Of a stretch of 64,000 nt of DNA, positions 18,321 to 27,489 are shown in pieces. The translations under genes were made by a program, and so were the position numbers. This stretch comes from Trinickia caryophylli (GTDB lineage Bacteria; Pseudomonadota; Gammaproteobacteria; Burkholderiales; Burkholderiaceae), in contig NZ_CP139970.1 of the NCBI RefSeq assembly GCF_034424545.1, positions 2,046,001 to 2,110,000 of the forward strand, written 5' to 3'. The notes beneath the pieces were generated by a model, which was not told where the DNA came from, did no database searches, and worked only from the letters and a program-made list of their open reading frames with translations. Positions within the stretch are counted from its first letter, which is position 1, and each line of letters begins with the position of its first letter.

Positions 18321-20665
18321 CGCGCCTGCCCCTGCGCGCGCGCCACGCGTTCCCGCCACATCGCTTCGAGCGCCGACATGAAATGGCCCGCAAAGCGCGG
18401 CGCATCGCAAAGCGGCGAGTTTCGCACCCGTTCGCGCAGGCCGGCACGCAAAGCGGCGAGCGCCGGCAGATCGCGGGCTGCTGCGACGGCACGCGCGACG
18501 TAGTCGTCTTCGTCGTCGGCGATCCATTGCGTCAGGCCGACCGTACGCACCACCATCTCGCCGAGATGAGCGAGGAACCGATCGCCGCGCCGGGTCAGCA
18601 CGGGCACGCCCATCCAAAGGCCCTCGACGCTCGTCGTGCCGCCGGGATAGGGAAACGGGTCGAGCGCGAGATCCACGCGGCCATATGACGAGAAATACTG
18701 GGCGCGGTCGGACGGGCCTTCCAGGATCAGGCGTTCGCCGCCGATCCCGTGTGCCGCGAAGCGCTCGAGCGTACGCTGCCGGACGATCGGCTCGCTCAGC
18801 TGATGGTTTTTCAGCAGCAGCCGTGAATCGGGCAGCGCGTGCAGGATGCGCGCCCACAGCGCGATCACACCGTCATTGAGCTTCTTGTGGTTGTTGAAGC
18901 AGCCGAACGTGACACCGCCGCTTGAGAGCGCAGGCAACGGCGCGACGGGCGCGGCGTCGTCGGGCAACGTGAAGCAGAGATAGCTGTCGGGCAGGCGCCA
19001 GATCTTTTCCACGTACTGCGCTTCTTCGCCGGGCGGCACGACATGAGCGTCCGCCAGTACATAGTCGATTTCGGCGAGCCCCGTCGTGGCGAAGTATCCC
19101 AGCCAGCTGATCTGCAGCGGCGCGGGCCTGAAAGCGAACATCGGCAGGCGATTGCGGCCCGTGTGGCCGGAAAGGTCGACGAGAACGTCGATGCCGTCGT
19201 CGCGGATCGCCTCGGCGAGCGCCGCGTCGCCGAGTTCGGCCACGTGCCGCCATTGCGCGAAGCCCGGCTTCAGCCGCGCGGTCAGCGCGTCGCTGAAGAG
19301 GCCGTTGGAGTACGCAATCGGCTCGATGCGGGTGCGATCGAGCTGGCCCAACACCGATTCGAGAAAATAGCCCACCGGGTGCTTTCTCAGATCGGCCGAT
19401 ACGAAACCGACCCGCAGCGGCCGTCCCAGCTTCGCGCCGCCCGCGAGCGACGGCCAGTGCGTGTACGGCGTGGCACGCGCCGCCATGCGCGCGCCGAAAT
19501 AGCGCGCATCGGCCAGATGCGTTTGGGCCGACCAGCCGCTTGTGTACGACTGCCCAAAAAGCACGCATGTATGCGATTCGCCGAAGTCGGGGTCGAGCGC
19601 CAGCGCCTTTCGATAACATTCGAGCGCGGCGTCGAACCGGCTCAGATCGGCCAGGATCGCACCGAGGTTGTTGTGAAACGACGGCGCATCGCCGCGCAGC
19701 GCGATGGCCTGTTGCGCATAGGCGAGCGCCCGTTCCGGCATGCCCTGTCGCCGCAGCGCGTTGGCAAGGTTGTGATACGGGTCGGCGAAATCGGCCTGCA
19801 ACGCTATCGCGCGCTCATAGCATGCAATGGCCTCGGGCAGGCGGGCCGCGCCATTGAGCGCGTTGCCGAGCGTATTCCATCGCGCCGCCGAATCGGGCTG
19901 CAAGGTCGCGGCAAGCCGGTAGTGCTCGATCGCATCGTCGATGTCGCCGCGATGCATCAGCGCCGCCGCAACGCTTTCGTGGGCCACGACGAGCCGCGGT
20001 GCGCGGGCGAGGCTCGCCCGATAGCATTCGATTGCTTCGTCGATGCGCGCCTGCGCAAGGCGCACGTGCCCGAGGTTCAAATGTGCCTCGGCAAAATCCG
20101 GCTTCGCGGCGATGGCCTTGCCGTAGCTGGCGGCGGCGGCATCGCGTTCGCCGAGGTCCTTCAACGCGTTGCCCAGATTGTTGTAAGCCTCCGCGTAGCC
20201 GGGGCGCAGTTCGATCGCCTGCGCGCAGCTGTGCAGCGCGGCCTGCGCATCGCCCGATTCGCGCAGCGCGTTGCCAAGGTTGTTGTGCGCCTCCGCGTAG
20301 TCGCGCTTGAGCGCGATCGCCTGCCGATACGCCTCGATGGCACCGCCGAGTTCGCCCGCCTCGCGCAGCACGTTGCCGAGGTTGTTGTGGTAAATCGCAT
20401 TGGGCAGCGCGGCAATCGATTCGCGGATCAGGGCCAGCCCCGCTTCGCGCTGACCGATCTGGCATGCGAGCAAGCCCATGAAATGCAGCGCATCGGCATG
20501 CTTCGGCTGGACCGCCAGAATCTGCGCATAGAGCGCCTTGGCATCGGCGAGCCGGCCAGCCTGGTGGTGCGCCAGCGCCGCATTGAGCAACGCCGCCGCC
20601 TGCTGCTGGCCCGCGTTCGGCGCAGGCCCCATGTTGCGGGCGGCCGCGGTCGGTCTGCCTCTCAT
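18317..20665 (-). CDS. TPR-repeat GT41 glycosyltransferase B
   Basis: This is a paralogue of the next gene downstream, with more repeats: about ten TPR units fill the first 420 residues (HNNLGNALRESGDAQAALHS is one). The GT41 domain follows, with RVGFVSADLRKHPVGYFLES, DLSGHTGRNRLPMF, ISWLGYFATTGLAEIDYVL and PYPGGTTSVEGLWMGVPVL. The ATG at 20665 overlaps the upstream TGA as ATGA. Product 782 aa. TPR number differs between the three copies, so they may select different acceptor proteins; flagellin is the likely one by position. Confidence 0.92.
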   Translation of the reverse strand: MRGRPTAAARNMGPAPNAGQQQAAALLNAALAHHQAGRLADAKALYAQILAVQPKHADALHFMGLLACQIGQREAGLALIRESIAALPNAIYHNNLGNVLREAGELGGAIEAYRQAIALKRDYAEAHNNLGNALRESGDAQAALHSCAQAIELRPGYAEAYNNLGNALKDLGERDAAAASYGKAIAAKPDFAEAHLNLGHVRLAQARIDEAIECYRASLARAPRLVVAHESVAAALMHRGDIDDAIEHYRLAATLQPDSAARWNTLGNALNGAARLPEAIACYERAIALQADFADPYHNLANALRRQGMPERALAYAQQAIALRGDAPSFHNNLGAILADLSRFDAALECYRKALALDPDFGESHTCVLFGQSYTSGWSAQTHLADARYFGARMAARATPYTHWPSLAGGAKLGRPLRVGFVSADLRKHPVGYFLESVLGQLDRTRIEPIAYSNGLFSDALTARLKPGFAQWRHVAELGDAALAEAIRDDGIDVLVDLSGHTGRNRLPMFAFRPAPLQISWLGYFATTGLAEIDYVLADAHVVPPGEEAQYVEKIWRLPDSYLCFTLPDDAAPVAPLPALSSGGVTFGCFNNHKKLNDGVIALWARILHALPDSRLLLKNHQLSEPIVRQRTLERFAAHGIGGERLILEGPSDRAQYFSSYGRVDLALDPFPYPGGTTSVEGLWMGVPVLTRRGDRFLAHLGEMVVRTVGLTQWIADDEDDYVARAVAAARDLPALAALRAGLRERVRNSPLCDAPRFAGHFMSALEAMWRERVARAQGQAR

Positions 20666-22611
20666 TGGGTTGTCTTCTCCGCGAAGGCGACCGGCACGCC
20701 CGTACGGTCGCGCCACATCTGTTCCAGTGCCGTTTCGAGGTGCCGCGCAAAACGCGCCGCATCGCACAGCGGGGATGCAATCACCCGCTCGCGCAAACTC
20801 TCGCGCAGCACGGCGAGGCGCTGCGTATCGGAGGCGAAGGCAATGGCCTTCGCCACGTAATCGTCGTTGTCCCGCGCGATCCAGTCCTCTAGCCCGGCCG
20901 AATGCAGCATGCTCGCGCAGATGTTCGAAAGAAACCGGTCGCCACGGCGGCAAAGCACCGGCACCCCCATCCACAACCCCTCGACACTCGTCGTGCCCCC
21001 GGGGTACGGGAACGGGCTCAGCGCGATATCGACGTTGCGGTACGCCGCGAAATACTCCGCTCGCGGCGAGCGGCCCTCGAGAACGATTCTGCGGCTATCG
21101 ATGCCGTGCGCCTCGAAGCGGGCGAACGTCGTCTCGCGCGCCTCGCGTGCATCGAGCTGGCGTGCCTTCAGGAACAACCGCGAGCGCGGCACGGCGTGCA
21201 GGATGCTCGCCCATGCCTCGACCACACCGTCGTTCATCTTCATCAGGTGATTGAAGCAGCCGAACGTCACATAGCGCCGCGACAGCGAAGGCAGCGGCCC
21301 GACGGCCACGTCCTCCGCCGGCGGCGTGAAGCAAAGGTAGCTGTCGGGCAGCCGCCAGATGCGCTCGACGTATTCGCTCTCGCAGCCGGCGGGCAGCACG
21401 TGCTCATCGCCGAGCAGATAGTCGATGGCCGCGAGCCCCGTGCTCGCGAAGTAGCCGAGCCAGCTCACCTGCACCGGTGCCGGGCGCCATGCGAAGAGCG
21501 GCAGGCGGTTGAAATTCAGGTGGCCTGAGAGGTCCATCAGGACATCGATGCGATCGTCGCGGATGCGCTGCGCCGCCGCTTCGTCAGGCATGCCCGCGAT
21601 CGGCGTCCACTGCGCGAAGCGCGGCTTGATGCGCGCCGTGAGCGCGTCTTCGAGCCGCCGCGTCGGGTACGCCACGAGCTCGATGCGCCGGCCGTCGACA
21701 TGCGCGAGGATGCTTTCCAGAAAGTGGCCGGTCGGGTGCACTTTGAGGTCGCCCGAGACGATCCCCACGCGCAGCGGCCGGTGCGTCTCGCGCGCCGCCG
21801 CGGGCCAGTCGGCGAAGGGGCGCGCCGCGGCGGCGGCGGCCTCGCCGAATGCCATGGCCTCGCGCAGATAATCGGCCTGGGTCAGGTCGTCGCGGTAGGC
21901 CAGAATGAAAAGCAGGTTGCTGCGGGCCTGAAGCAGATCGGGCCTGAGCGCGATGGCCTTGCGGTAAGCGTCGATCGCGCCGGACAGGTCACCCAGATCG
22001 ACGAGTGCGTTGGCGAGATTGTTGTATGCCTCGGCGTAATCGGGCTTGAGCGCGATCACCGTTTCGAAGCATTTGACCGCTTCGTCGAACTGGCCCTGAT
22101 CGCGCAGCATGTTGCCCAGGTTGTTGTGCGCGGGCACATAGTCGGGCTTGAGCGCGAGCGCCTGACGGTAGCTTTCGATCGCCGCCGCGATCATGCCGCG
22201 TGCGCCGAGCGCATTGCCGAGGTTACCGTAGTAGATCTCGCTCGGATGCCGCTCGAGCGCACTCATGATCCAGTCGACGGCCGCCGCGTGATCGCCGCGG
22301 TGATAGGCGACGAGCCCCATCAGGTGCCGCGCGTCCGCATCGTCGGGCCGCACCGCGAGAATCTGCCGATAAACAGCCTCGGCGGCGTCGAAGCGGCCGG
22401 CTTGCTGATGCGCGAGCCCCGTTTCGATCGCCGGCGCCGACACGCCAGCCGGTGCAACGGCGCAGGCATGGGACGGGCTTGCGGCCGGCTTGATGGTCGG
22501 GCGTGCGACGAAGCGCACGCCGCCCTCCCCGTGCGTGCGTGCGAACGGCGAGCCGGCCTCGGCCGGCTCGCCGGCAAGCCGGCTCGGCGCCGGCGCAAAA
22601 TCATTCGCCAT
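20662..22611 (-). CDS. TPR-repeat GT41 glycosyltransferase C
   Basis: This is the third TPR/GT41 paralogue and the first in the transcript (649 aa). After a low-complexity N-terminus come about six TPR units (YAEAYNNLANALVDLGDLSG is one), then the catalytic domain with RVGIVSGDLKVHPTGHFLES, DLSGHLNFNRLPLF, VSWLGYFASTGLAAIDYLL and PYPGGTTSVEGLWMGVPVL. In DLSGHLNFNRL the usual GHTxGN becomes GHLNFN, a small change close to the active site. It overlaps the preceding gene by 11 bases and the following one by 4. Confidence 0.92.
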   Translation of the reverse strand: MANDFAPAPSRLAGEPAEAGSPFARTHGEGGVRFVARPTIKPAASPSHACAVAPAGVSAPAIETGLAHQQAGRFDAAEAVYRQILAVRPDDADARHLMGLVAYHRGDHAAAVDWIMSALERHPSEIYYGNLGNALGARGMIAAAIESYRQALALKPDYVPAHNNLGNMLRDQGQFDEAVKCFETVIALKPDYAEAYNNLANALVDLGDLSGAIDAYRKAIALRPDLLQARSNLLFILAYRDDLTQADYLREAMAFGEAAAAAARPFADWPAAARETHRPLRVGIVSGDLKVHPTGHFLESILAHVDGRRIELVAYPTRRLEDALTARIKPRFAQWTPIAGMPDEAAAQRIRDDRIDVLMDLSGHLNFNRLPLFAWRPAPVQVSWLGYFASTGLAAIDYLLGDEHVLPAGCESEYVERIWRLPDSYLCFTPPAEDVAVGPLPSLSRRYVTFGCFNHLMKMNDGVVEAWASILHAVPRSRLFLKARQLDAREARETTFARFEAHGIDSRRIVLEGRSPRAEYFAAYRNVDIALSPFPYPGGTTSVEGLWMGVPVLCRRGDRFLSNICASMLHSAGLEDWIARDNDDYVAKAIAFASDTQRLAVLRESLRERVIASPLCDAARFARHLETALEQMWRDRTGVPVAFAEKTTQ

Positions 22612-25060
22612 ACTTGCTCAGATAGCTTTCATAGCCGGCCCGCCAGGCGGGGGTTTCGAACGAGCCGCCGCTTTCGTGCACCACGCTGATCGGCCAGGTA
22701 CCCATGCGCAGGCCTTTGAGCTCCGCTTGCCGGCAGAAATCGAGGTCGTAGAAGTGAAACGCGAATCGCTCGTCGAAGCGCACGCCGCGCTCGATGAGGC
22801 GCTCGCTGTCCGCGATGAGCATCAGCCCGTCGAGCAGCTTGCATTCGAGACCGGAGGGCCCGAAGCGCGCCACGGAGTCGCACGGGAAGCCTTTGCCATG
22901 GCCCACGGAGCCGCTCAGGTTCGCTGCGTCGTCCCATTTCAGCGCCTCGGTCGGAAACGCCCACGACGGTTGCCGCGGCGCGCGCCGCACGTTGCCCGCG
23001 AGGCCCACGACGTCGAACTGCTCGAGCGCTTCGTGGATGCGCTCCATCCAGAAGAAGTCGTTGATCGAGACGTCGTCGTGCACGAACACGAGCACAGCGG
23101 GGCTCGATGCAGCCTGCTCGATCGCCGCGTTATAAAGCGTCGGCAGGCCGGTCGCGTTGTTGTCGAACACCAGCAGCTCGGGCGGCTCCACATAGCGGTG
23201 CACGGAGAGCGACCGGCCGAGCGCCGTCTCGCGCATGAAGTCCTGCTGCGTTTTGCGCGTCGCGCAAACGAGGCGGATCGGCTTCGGCGCCCGGCGCGCC
23301 GAGCGCGGCGCCGCCGTGGCGCGCGTGCGCGGCGCGGGCACCGCGTCTTTCACGAAGTGGAAGAACGGCTCGCGCGCATCGCAACCGAGTGCCGCTGCGT
23401 CGAGTTCGCCCAGCATCGAGGCATGCGGTACCGGTTCGCCGGCAAACCCCGCCCCGCGAAACAGCTCGGGCACGTCCGCGCCGAAGAGCCGCACGCGGTC
23501 CGCACGCCCGAAGTGACGCACGGCAAACTGCGGCGTGAGCGCGGCGTCGGCTTCGAGCGTCTGGCGCAGCGCGGGCGCATAGCTCGTCTGCGCGATCAGA
23601 TGGCCACCGGGCTTCAGACAGCGGTGCAGCTCGGCCAGCACGACATCGGGCCGCGCCACGCGTTCGAGCACGTGGTTGCAGACGACGAGATCGAAACGGG
23701 CCTCGCCGAAGCCGAGCGCCTCGAGATCGATGGTGCCGGCAAATGGATCGACGGCAACGTATTCGAGCGGCGCGAGCCGGCGAATGCGCGACTCGATCCG
23801 CGGTTCCGGGGCGATATGAAGAATGCGCATGGCGCCGGCCTGCTCGAGCAGGTGCGAGAACGCCGTATAGAGCCACAAATGCCGCTCGTGGGCGTTGCTG
23901 CCGCACTTCGGGCATACCTGCGAGGCGCTGAGCCCGTCAACGGTGCCGAGCGCGTCGAGGAACGTGCGATCCGCGCCGCCGGCCTGCGTCGACCAGTCGT
24001 CGACGCCTTGCTCGCACACCGCGCACAAGTGCGCCGCGGGGGCCGCGCTTGTCGGTGCGCTTGTCGGTGCGCTCGCCGGTGCGCTCGCCGGCGCAGCCGC
24101 GCGCGCCGCGGGGGCTTGCCGTGCGACACGCATGGCCACGGCCGCGCGCGCCTCGGCCAAATCGGCCTTGAAGCGCTCGCTGTCGAGCAGTTCCTGCGGT
24201 GCGAGCTGGGTCATTTCGTCGAGGTTGGCGAGCAGGCGCGCGATTTCGGGGAAGCGGCCGGTGTGCGGTGCATATTGCTGCTTCAGGCTCGCGACGGCAT
24301 CGGCCACGCCGATGCCCGACAAATGGCCCGCGGCGGCCTCGCCTCGCACGAAGAGCTCCCATTCGTAGAGGCCGGCGCTATAGTTCGGCACCTCTTCCGG
24401 CAAAGTTTGCGCGGCGTAGCGGCGCAGCATGCTCCAATAGCCGCCCACCGCGACAATCGGGCCTTTTTCGGCGAGGTTCAGGTACATGCCGACGTCCGAC
24501 AGATAGTCGAGCGGGTGCGACCGGTAGGCGAAGAGATCGTCTTCGGTCGCGCGCGTACGGTCCACCATCACATTGCTCGGCTCGCCGATGAAGTTGTGCA
24601 TGCGGCGCACCATCTCGCTCACCAGCACGTCGCGGCCGATCGCTTCCTGCGCGCCGATGCTCAGCAGCGGGTGGGGCTTATGGATGACCGCGTCGTTTTC
24701 GTCGATGAACACGCGGCCGTGGAAAGCCAGCGCGGCTTCCGGGTGGCTTTCGAGCGCGTCGACCAGCAGCGCGACCGACGTCGGCATCAGCAGATCCTCG
24801 TCGCTAAGCCACTTCACGTACCGCCCGCTCGCGCGCGCCCACAGCGCCTGCGCATTGCGGCGAGCGTGGCCGAAACCGTGGTGGAAGTAGCGGATGCGCG
24901 GATCGTCGAAACTGTTCACGATCGGCTCGAGCGAGGCATCGGGCGTGTCGTCGCCAACGAGGATTTCGATGTCTTCGAAGGTCTGACGCTGTGCGCTGAT
25001 CAGCGCGCGGCCGAGGTAGTCGGCGCGGCGTGCCGGAATCAGGATGCTGACGGTAGCCAT
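22601..25060 (-). CDS. three-domain glycosyltransferase-methyltransferase-glycosyltransferase
   Basis: This 819-aa protein has three catalytic modules. Residues 1-230 form a GT2 (GT-A fold) glycosyltransferase (SILIPARRADYLGRALISAQ; KWLSDEDLL as the metal-binding region). A linker of Ala-Pro-Ser repeats leads to a CxxC pair segment (LCAVCEQG, VCPKCGSN), then a class I SAM-dependent methyltransferase (ILHIAPEPRIESRIR, FDLVVCNHVLERV) at about 370-560. Residues 590-819 form another GT-A-like domain with VFVHDDVSINDFFW and FHFYDLDFCRQAELKG. It would build and methylate a short glycan; order of action is inferred. AAGGAA precedes the ATG. Confidence 0.88.
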   Translation of the reverse strand: MATVSILIPARRADYLGRALISAQRQTFEDIEILVGDDTPDASLEPIVNSFDDPRIRYFHHGFGHARRNAQALWARASGRYVKWLSDEDLLMPTSVALLVDALESHPEAALAFHGRVFIDENDAVIHKPHPLLSIGAQEAIGRDVLVSEMVRRMHNFIGEPSNVMVDRTRATEDDLFAYRSHPLDYLSDVGMYLNLAEKGPIVAVGGYWSMLRRYAAQTLPEEVPNYSAGLYEWELFVRGEAAAGHLSGIGVADAVASLKQQYAPHTGRFPEIARLLANLDEMTQLAPQELLDSERFKADLAEARAAVAMRVARQAPAARAAAPASAPASAPTSAPTSAAPAAHLCAVCEQGVDDWSTQAGGADRTFLDALGTVDGLSASQVCPKCGSNAHERHLWLYTAFSHLLEQAGAMRILHIAPEPRIESRIRRLAPLEYVAVDPFAGTIDLEALGFGEARFDLVVCNHVLERVARPDVVLAELHRCLKPGGHLIAQTSYAPALRQTLEADAALTPQFAVRHFGRADRVRLFGADVPELFRGAGFAGEPVPHASMLGELDAAALGCDAREPFFHFVKDAVPAPRTRATAAPRSARRAPKPIRLVCATRKTQQDFMRETALGRSLSVHRYVEPPELLVFDNNATGLPTLYNAAIEQAASSPAVLVFVHDDVSINDFFWMERIHEALEQFDVVGLAGNVRRAPRQPSWAFPTEALKWDDAANLSGSVGHGKGFPCDSVARFGPSGLECKLLDGLMLIADSERLIERGVRFDERFAFHFYDLDFCRQAELKGLRMGTWPISVVHESGGSFETPAWRAGYESYLSKYGE
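24048..24095. repeat. four 12-bp tandem repeats in the glycosyltransferase linker
   Basis: The unit CTYGYCGGTGCG occurs four times in a row (24048-24059, 24060-24071, 24072-24083, 24084-24095; the last with two changes). It encodes the alternating APAS/APTS linker. Because the unit is a multiple of three, copy-number slippage would lengthen or shorten the linker without frameshift. Confidence 0.9.
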
Positions 25061-25237
25061 GAAAAGGGGTATTCCTTGATTGAGCTGCTCGGGTGGCCGC
25101 GTGCGGCCCGCTTGCGCGCGCGCCGAGCCGCCTGAGTACGGAGCTGACGAAACTTTGCGCTTGGTCAGCAGCTTAGCGGCGCACCGGGGCCTTCAATCAA
25201 CGGAACAACGTGCCTTTTGCGCGCCATTTTGCGCGAT

Positions 25238-25254
25238 GGTGCGCGCGGCGCACC
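25238..25254 (-). other. hairpin between two glycosyltransferase genes
   Basis: GGTGCGC and GCGCACC form a 7-bp perfect stem with a 3-base loop, just past the stop codon at 25265 in the 204-bp gap to the next gene. No T run follows on the minus strand. It may weaken transcription into the downstream block. Confidence 0.35.
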
Positions 25255-25264
25255 GCGCCTTGCG

Positions 25265-26284
25265 TCAGCCGGCTGCCTGCGTCTCGACTTGCGGCGCCGC
25301 GGCGAACGCGGGCGCGGCGGGTTGGCCCGTGCCATGGGCGGCATGGCCGAAATGGGCATCGACTTTGGCCACGAACTCGGCCACGTTCGGCTCCCACGCC
25401 AATTCGAGATCCTGCATGCGTTGCAGGAACGCCTTGCGCTCGAGCTCGAACTCGTCGAAGAAATTGTCGCCCATGGTCGTGCCGGAGTGCACGCGCGGCA
25501 GCGTGCCGAACTCCGTGCCGTCGATTTCGGCGTCGGTCCAGGGCCCGTTGTGCAGGAACACCGGCACGGCGCCGCAGCTCAGCGCTTCGACGTTGATGTT
25601 GCTGCACGCGTCGCCCGAGAAGAATAGACGGCAGTTGCGCAGCAGCATGGCCAGCTCTTCCTTCGTGCGCGGCCAGGTGCGGGTGATCGTGAGCGTATTC
25701 GGCATCGAGCCCGTGAGCCCGTAATTCTCGCCCTTGCCGAGATAGGTGATGTCGAGCTTGCGGTCTTTCGCCGGATGCGTGTTCCGGTCATGAAAGAGCG
25801 GGTTTTGCCGCGAAAAGAACGCCACCTGGTGCGGATTCGGGTGCATCGTCTTCGAATGCGCGAGGATGAAATCGCGCGGGCCCACGTTGACCCGCTTGCC
25901 CGAGCGCAGATTGCCGTCTTTGTTGAGGAAATAGTGCACGACCTGCTTCGCGTTCAGCAGATTCAAGCACATGACCTCGGGATAGACGACATAGCACTCG
26001 TCGATGCGTTTTTGCGAGAAATCCTTCAACAGCTTCAGGCCGAAGCGGTCGCGCGTCTGCTTGACGGCCTCGATCACTGAGCGGTCCGCATCGTTCATGG
26101 CGACGAACGTATCGAAGTCCAGGTCGATGATGATCTCCTGGTCGCCTCTTTGCGAGTTGACGCAGTAGTACACCGAGCGGCCCAGCTTCTCGATCGCGCG
26201 CCCGAGTTCCACGAGCGCGAGCACGCCGTTCGAGTGTGTCACGGCGAAAAGCGGCGCGCAGATGATGAAGTCGGGCTGGGTCAT
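25265..26284 (-). CDS. putative glycosyltransferase, uncharacterised
   Basis: This 339-aa protein is not assigned to a family with certainty. It has GT-B-like features: an N-terminal block PDFIICAPLFAVTHSNGVLA with alternating hydrophobic strands, then ITYLGKGENYG and the C-terminal donor-site-like run NCRLFFSGDACSNINVEALS followed by CGAVPVFLHNG, matching the E-A-x-x-C/A-G pattern of glycosyltransferases. The ATG at 26284 is preferred over an upstream start. It opens the glycosylation block, in the same direction, 204 bases before the three-domain protein. A strong terminator of the motAB2 transcript lies only 36 bases upstream of its ATG. Confidence 0.6.
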   Translation of the reverse strand: MTQPDFIICAPLFAVTHSNGVLALVELGRAIEKLGRSVYYCVNSQRGDQEIIIDLDFDTFVAMNDADRSVIEAVKQTRDRFGLKLLKDFSQKRIDECYVVYPEVMCLNLLNAKQVVHYFLNKDGNLRSGKRVNVGPRDFILAHSKTMHPNPHQVAFFSRQNPLFHDRNTHPAKDRKLDITYLGKGENYGLTGSMPNTLTITRTWPRTKEELAMLLRNCRLFFSGDACSNINVEALSCGAVPVFLHNGPWTDAEIDGTEFGTLPRVHSGTTMGDNFFDEFELERKAFLQRMQDLELAWEPNVAEFVAKVDAHFGHAAHGTGQPAAPAFAAAPQVETQAAG

Positions 26285-26320
26285 GGTCGTTTCACTCGCT
26301 GAAGATGTGCGGCCACGCAA

Positions 26321-26348
26321 AAAAGCGCCGGAGGGAGCCGGCGCTTTT
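26321..26348 (-). terminator. bidirectional terminator after motAB2
   Basis: AAAAGCGCCGG (26321-26331) and CCGGCGCTTTT (26338-26348) form an 11-bp perfect stem with a 6-base loop, flanked by A on one side and T on the other, so it works in both directions. On the minus strand it ends the second motAB transcript, 120 bases past motB2, and immediately precedes the glycosyltransferase at 26284. Confidence 0.92.
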
Positions 26349-26468
26349 ACGCATTCGGACAGGCTTCAGTCTAGCGACCCGCGCCGGCAGCAATTGCGCG
26401 AATACCGGCCCGATTTGCCCGTATTTCCGGGCACAGGGGCCCGCCGCGGGGGATCGCCGCGGGGGGGA

Positions 26469-27479
26469 TTACTGCATGCGCCCGCCCGCGGCCGCCACGG
26501 CGGCCACCGGCGCGGGAACACGCAGTGCCGCGGGCTGCACCGCCTGGCGAATCGCCTCGCCGGCCGGCTGCGCCTGATCGTCGATATCCTTGCGCCCGCC
26601 GTCGCGGTAGAACGCCTGTTCGGCGGCCTTGTTCATGACGAGGATGCTGATGCGGCGGTTCGTCGGCTGATTCGAATCGTTGCCGGAGAGGGGGATCACG
26701 TCGGCAAGCCCGCGCACCTGCAGTACTTTTTCGTTACGCATGCCGCCCGCCACCAGCGCGCGGCGCGCGGCGTTGGCGCGCTCGGACGACAGCTCCCAAT
26801 TCGTGTAGCCCACCGGGCCGCCGACGTAGGGAACGTCGTCGGTATGGCCCGCGATCGAAATGTGGTTTTCCACGTCGTTGAGCGCCCCGCCGATCTGCGT
26901 GAGGATCGTGGCGGCGTATGGCTCGAGCCGGGTGCTGCCGGAGGCGAACATCGGGCGCTTTTGCGAGTCGACGATTTCGATGCGCAGGCCCTCGGCCGTA
27001 ATCGAAATGCGGATCTGGTCCTTGTAGGCATTCAGCGCCGGCACGTGCTCGATCAGGGCCGTGAGTTTCGATTTGAGCTGCTGCAACCGCGCCAGATCGT
27101 CCGCGGCGAGCGAAGTCGTCGCCGACGTGGGCCGCTCGGGCTGCGTCATGGCGCCCACGGCCGGCCGCGTATCGGCGAGGTCGTGGCCACCGCCCTGCAC
27201 GACGCTCGGCCGCGCGGTGTCGGACGTATCCTTGCCCTGCATGAGCGCCGAAAGCGGCGTATTGAAGTAATCGGCGATGCCCTGCTTTTCGTACTTCGAA
27301 GTCGAACTGAGCAGCCACATCAGCAGGAAGAACGCCATCATCGCGGTCACGAAGTCCGCGTACGCGATCTTCCACGCTCCGCCGTGATGTCCGCCGTGGT
27401 CGCCGCCCTTCTTCGAGCGGCGCACGACGATACTCATCGGCCGCTTCTCGGCCGCCTCGCGTGAGAGCCTGTCACCCAT
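26469..27479 (-). CDS. second MotB-type stator protein
   Basis: This is a second stator anchor of 336 aa. A His/Gly-rich basic N-terminus (GGDHGGHHGG) precedes the single membrane helix AYADFVTAMMAFFLLMWLL with the ion-binding aspartate D42. The C-terminal OmpA-like domain has ISIAGHTDDVPYVGG. A perfect AAGGAG precedes the ATG at 27479, 10 bases after motA2. The channel residues look like a proton-type (MotB) rather than sodium-type (PomB) stator, but ion choice cannot be settled by reading. It is paired with motA2, not with the che genes. Confidence 0.94.
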   Translation of the reverse strand: MGDRLSREAAEKRPMSIVVRRSKKGGDHGGHHGGAWKIAYADFVTAMMAFFLLMWLLSSTSKYEKQGIADYFNTPLSALMQGKDTSDTARPSVVQGGGHDLADTRPAVGAMTQPERPTSATTSLAADDLARLQQLKSKLTALIEHVPALNAYKDQIRISITAEGLRIEIVDSQKRPMFASGSTRLEPYAATILTQIGGALNDVENHISIAGHTDDVPYVGGPVGYTNWELSSERANAARRALVAGGMRNEKVLQVRGLADVIPLSGNDSNQPTNRRISILVMNKAAEQAFYRDGGRKDIDDQAQPAGEAIRQAVQPAALRVPAPVAAVAAAGGRMQ

Positions 27480-27489
27480 CGTCCGCTCC

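Noticed and set aside
15942..18503. 853-codon plus-strand frame opposite the GT41 genes, and similar long frames at 19043-20860 and 22490-25135
   Set aside because: All are antisense shadows of real high-GC genes with Arg/Ala-rich composition.
20665..20974. Longer N-terminus for the GT41 gene B (and likewise for A up to 18857)
   Set aside because: The extensions lie inside the upstream gene and read as Arg-rich noncoding sequence; the ATGA overlaps give better starts.
24048..24095. Short direct repeats as a possible CRISPR or operator array
   Set aside because: Units are 12 bp without spacers and are in frame within a coding linker.
25061..25264. Possible sigma-28 promoter (CAAAGTTT) ahead of the three-domain glycosyltransferase
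   Set aside because: No GCCGATAA-like -10 box at the required 15-base spacing.
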